From: Acidobacteriota bacterium | Lineage (GTDB): Bacteria > Acidobacteriota > Blastocatellia > Pyrinomonadales > Pyrinomonadaceae | Direction: 5' to 3' | Length of the DNA stretch: 35,914 bases | Assembly (NCBI GenBank): GCA_020199995.1 | Contig: JAIVJM010000005.1 | Span: forward strand, 1-35,914 | Part shown: piece after piece, positions 33,839 to 35,914 of the stretch | Position numbering within the stretch: the first letter of the stretch is position 1 | How the letters are laid out: every line of letters starts with the position of its first letter | Made by a program: the position numbers and the translations under genes | The notes under the pieces: model-generated | Told to the model about the DNA's origin: nothing | The model's input: the letters and a program-made list of their open reading frames with translations, nothing else | Database searches by the model: none

Positions 33839-35628
33839 ACGGCCCCCCCTTGCCCGACGAGCGCGGGAACCTCCTCGTCCAGAGGCTCGCTTGCCGCCGC
33901 CGCCTTCCGCTCCGGTCGCAGACGCCGCAGCACCGTCGGGTCGAAGCGCCACTCGTAAAGTCCCTCCGTCCCGGCGTGCGTGGCGTAACGCTCGCGCATC
34001 TCCGCGGGGTCGAAGCGGAAGTTGTTGAGGTCTATGCCCTCGATGAACGCGCGGTCGGTGAGCACGCCCTCGTCTTCGAGCACGACTGAGGCGGCGTGCG
34101 CGACGATGAAGCGCGCCAGCTCCATGAGGTTGTCGAATTGTTCGTCGAGGACTTCGCGCGCCTCTTCGACCGAGACGCCGACGCGGTAGAACGTGCTCTC
34201 CGCCACGCGCAGCGCCCCGATGTCCGAGAAGTCGTTGAAGATGGGCTGGCGCGTCGGCTCGCAGTTCGCCTTCTTCCACTGGAAGAAGGCGCTGACGAAA
34301 TACTGCACGTTGCGGTTGACACGCCCGAGCCGCGAGAATTTGTTGATGAACGAAACCTGGAAGCGGCGGTCGGTGAAGAGGTCGTTGATGAACGGGAAGA
34401 CGTAGAAGGCGAAGTAGACCGTCAGCTCCCAGGTGTACTTGAGCGTCATCGCCTCCTGATCGCCGAGCACGTCGTAGCTCACGGCGAAGCTCGGCACGTA
34501 AGCCTCGTAGAACGACTGCATGAGCTGTTCGTAGAGCCGTGTCTTGTCGGCCAGCTCCGCCGGGTCGTCGGTCAGGACGGCGTCCGTAATGAGCGTGTTG
34601 TAGAGGGCGATGAGGTCGCCGCCGGGGCTGTAGAGCGGGTCGGTGAAGCGGCCCGCCTCGCCCGCCATCGCCCAGCGCGAGGCGCTGATGGTCTGCGCGC
34701 AATCGTGCGAGTAATCCTGTAGCGCGCTGTGGCAGAGGACTTTCCTGTAGGGCAGATCGCGCGCGAAGAGCGGGAACTCCTTGCACACCCAGTCGATGAG
34801 CTGCGGCAGCGACGCGATGCTCTCACGGTCGATGAGCGTGCTGTCGTAGACCAGCCCGAGACTCGTCTTGCCTTGCAGCGGAATCACCCAGAACCAGAAG
34901 CCCTCGCCGCAGAAGTGGTTCGTCGCCAGCCAGAAAGGCAGGTGTCCGATGGCCTCGCGGTCGCGCTTGAGGCGCAGCTCTTTCGGCGAGAGGTCAGTCA
35001 GCTTGTCTATGTTGACCAGCCCCTCGACCCAGAAGTAGTGTGCGCCGTGCCGGATCGGGTTCTTCCTTGTGAGTTCCATCTTGCGCGCCAGAAACTTCCC
35101 GCGCCCCGACGTATCCACCACCCAGACGGCGTTCGCCGACACTTCCCCGCCCTCGAACTTGTAGCTCAGCGAGTGCGGCCCTTCGTCCGCGAGTGAGACT
35201 TGCAGGTCGGAGATGCCCGCGCGGAAGGTGAAGTTCGGACTTTCGAGATTGAGCCTCAGCAGCTCGGCCTCGATCTTGTTGCGGTCGAGCTGGTAGGTGG
35301 CGATGTTCGAGAGAGAGCGGATGTAGGACTGGCAGAAATCCTCGAAGCGGGAATTGTCCCGTCCCGCCGACTTCCAGTAGAAGCGCAGGTTGTACTTCAG
35401 GAAGTGCTCGCACAGCAGGTGCTCTTCGAGGTCTAAGACCCTCGAATAGTAGTAGGCGCTCAACTGCACCGTCGCCTCGCCGTACTTCTGCAACGCGGGC
35501 GGAATTTTCGCGCGCTTCTCGACGAGGAGAATCTTCTTGTTCGAGTTGAGCAGGAGTTGCCGCGCCAGCGTCAGCCCGGCCAGCCCCCCGCCGATAATCA
35601 GGACATCGTAGCTATCTTCGGATCGCAT
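33835..35628 (-). CDS. Flavin-dependent halogenase-like monooxygenase
   Basis: A 597-residue flavoprotein of the halogenase class. The FAD site IIGGGLAGLTLARQLL (11-26) is followed by KYGEAT (48-53). Lys78 in FLKYNLRFYW aligns, by recollection, with the catalytic Lys79 of tryptophan halogenase PrnA (FKAAIKFVNW). The WFWVIP motif at 245-250 is the WxWxIP signature of flavin-dependent halogenases. GEAGRFTDPLYSPGGD (near 320) closes the flavin site. ATG 35628 has only weak GGTGGGA upstream. It is coupled by ATGA to the carotenoid oxygenase downstream. No flavin reductase is seen. Halogenation of a phenol, pyrrole or polyene is possible; plain epoxidation or another flavin monooxygenation is the alternative. 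Confidence 0.85.
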   Translation of the reverse strand: MRSEDSYDVLIIGGGLAGLTLARQLLLNSNKKILLVEKRAKIPPALQKYGEATVQLSAYYYSRVLDLEEHLLCEHFLKYNLRFYWKSAGRDNSRFEDFCQSYIRSLSNIATYQLDRNKIEAELLRLNLESPNFTFRAGISDLQVSLADEGPHSLSYKFEGGEVSANAVWVVDTSGRGKFLARKMELTRKNPIRHGAHYFWVEGLVNIDKLTDLSPKELRLKRDREAIGHLPFWLATNHFCGEGFWFWVIPLQGKTSLGLVYDSTLIDRESIASLPQLIDWVCKEFPLFARDLPYRKVLCHSALQDYSHDCAQTISASRWAMAGEAGRFTDPLYSPGGDLIALYNTLITDAVLTDDPAELADKTRLYEQLMQSFYEAYVPSFAVSYDVLGDQEAMTLKYTWELTVYFAFYVFPFINDLFTDRRFQVSFINKFSRLGRVNRNVQYFVSAFFQWKKANCEPTRQPIFNDFSDIGALRVAESTFYRVGVSVEEAREVLDEQFDNLMELARFIVAHAASVVLEDEGVLTDRAFIEGIDLNNFRFDPAEMRERYATHAGTEGLYEWRFDPTVLRRLRPERKAAAASEPLDEEVPALVGQGGAV

Positions 35629-35675
35629 TTGAGTAGTCCCACCTTTTCCTTTCGCGGGCCGACGCTGCTCGCCGG

Positions 35676-35914
35676 TCATTCGGGAATGATGCACTGATTT
35701 TGTTTGCAGTCGTGATACATCGTGTCTTGGTAGCCACGTTCGATGAGGCTGCACACTCTTTCGCGGCTGAAGTCCAACATCCCGATGATCCCGCCCATAG
35801 TTTCGCCCGACCTGTAAAGATGAATCGTTAATTTCCGGTACTGCGAAATATCCGAGACGCTGGCCAGCCTTTGCGCGGCGAAAATGAAAGCGCGCATGTC
35901 ACTCTGGTCGAGAC
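35676..35914 (-). CDS. C-terminal end of an unidentified protein (cut by window edge)
   Basis: The minus strand reads LDQSDMRAFIFAAQRLASVS from the right edge down to a TGA at 35676, about 79 residues, with ATG 35897 only one possible internal Met. The end runs GGIIGMLDFSRERVCSLIER then GYQDTMYHDCKQNQC and IIPE. The LDFSxERVxxLIERGYxDT phrase is like the C-terminal helix of patatin-like phospholipases, but too little is visible to be sure. It ends 47 bp before the halogenase-like gene on the same strand. Confidence 0.4.
   Translation of the reverse strand, partial: LDQSDMRAFIFAAQRLASVSDISQYRKLTIHLYRSGETMGGIIGMLDFSRERVCSLIERGYQDTMYHDCKQNQCIIPE

Overview
The window is GC-rich, gene-dense chromosomal DNA from a free-living bacterium. 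No tRNA, rRNA, CRISPR array, insertion sequence or phage gene is visible. Several features suggest Acidobacteriota, perhaps a Blastocatellia-type lineage: a fused sat-cysC, the tail of a TPR-type signalling protein, a cytochrome c joined to a binding-protein fold, and a DinB gene beside an FAD oxidoreductase relic. That placement is inference from gene style, not a database result.

Layout. 1-2810 (minus strand): the N-terminal third of PEP carboxylase and a bifunctional ATP sulfurylase/APS kinase that makes PAPS. 3263-10479 (plus strand): a compact cluster of ABC exporter permease, cytochrome P450, an acyltransferase-P450 chimera, ABC ATPase with a Wzt-type C-terminal domain, a small terpene-cyclase-like protein with a DxDD motif, a sulfotransferase, and a GGPP-synthase-type enzyme. 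10578-11627 (minus) is a UbiA prenyltransferase. 11634-14931 (plus) holds three glycosyltransferases. Together these look like a locus for a sulfated and/or glycosylated isoprenoid or surface glycan, with PAPS supplied by the divergent sat-cysC.

14932-15568 is a junk junction. It holds a minus-strand relic resembling the C-terminus of an O-antigen ligase or polymerase, joined near 15200 to a frameshifted plus-strand relic of a TPR-protein C-terminus. A strong hairpin separates the first relic from the last glycosyltransferase.

15569-35914 is a roughly 20 kb run of minus-strand genes with short gaps and two ATGA overlaps. In transcription order it holds: an unidentified C-terminal fragment, a flavin-dependent halogenase-like protein, a carotenoid oxygenase, a frameshifted small gene, a giant protein with an SGNH fold that has lost its catalytic residues, DinB, an internally deleted FAD oxidoreductase, a CPA2 antiporter, a GNAT-like acyltransferase, an FAD/Rieske oxidoreductase, a Tat-exported multicopper oxidase, a SCO-like protein lacking one copper-ligand Cys, a large orphan secreted protein, a small membrane protein, an intact SCO1 protein, and a cytochrome c/binding-protein fusion. 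The 15569-24716 part reads as a periplasmic copper/redox module.

The most unusual items are the AT-P450 chimera (5375-6310), the minimal DxDD cyclase (7598-8506), the SGNH pseudoenzyme (28307-31762) and the halogenase/carotenoid-oxygenase pair (32393-35628).
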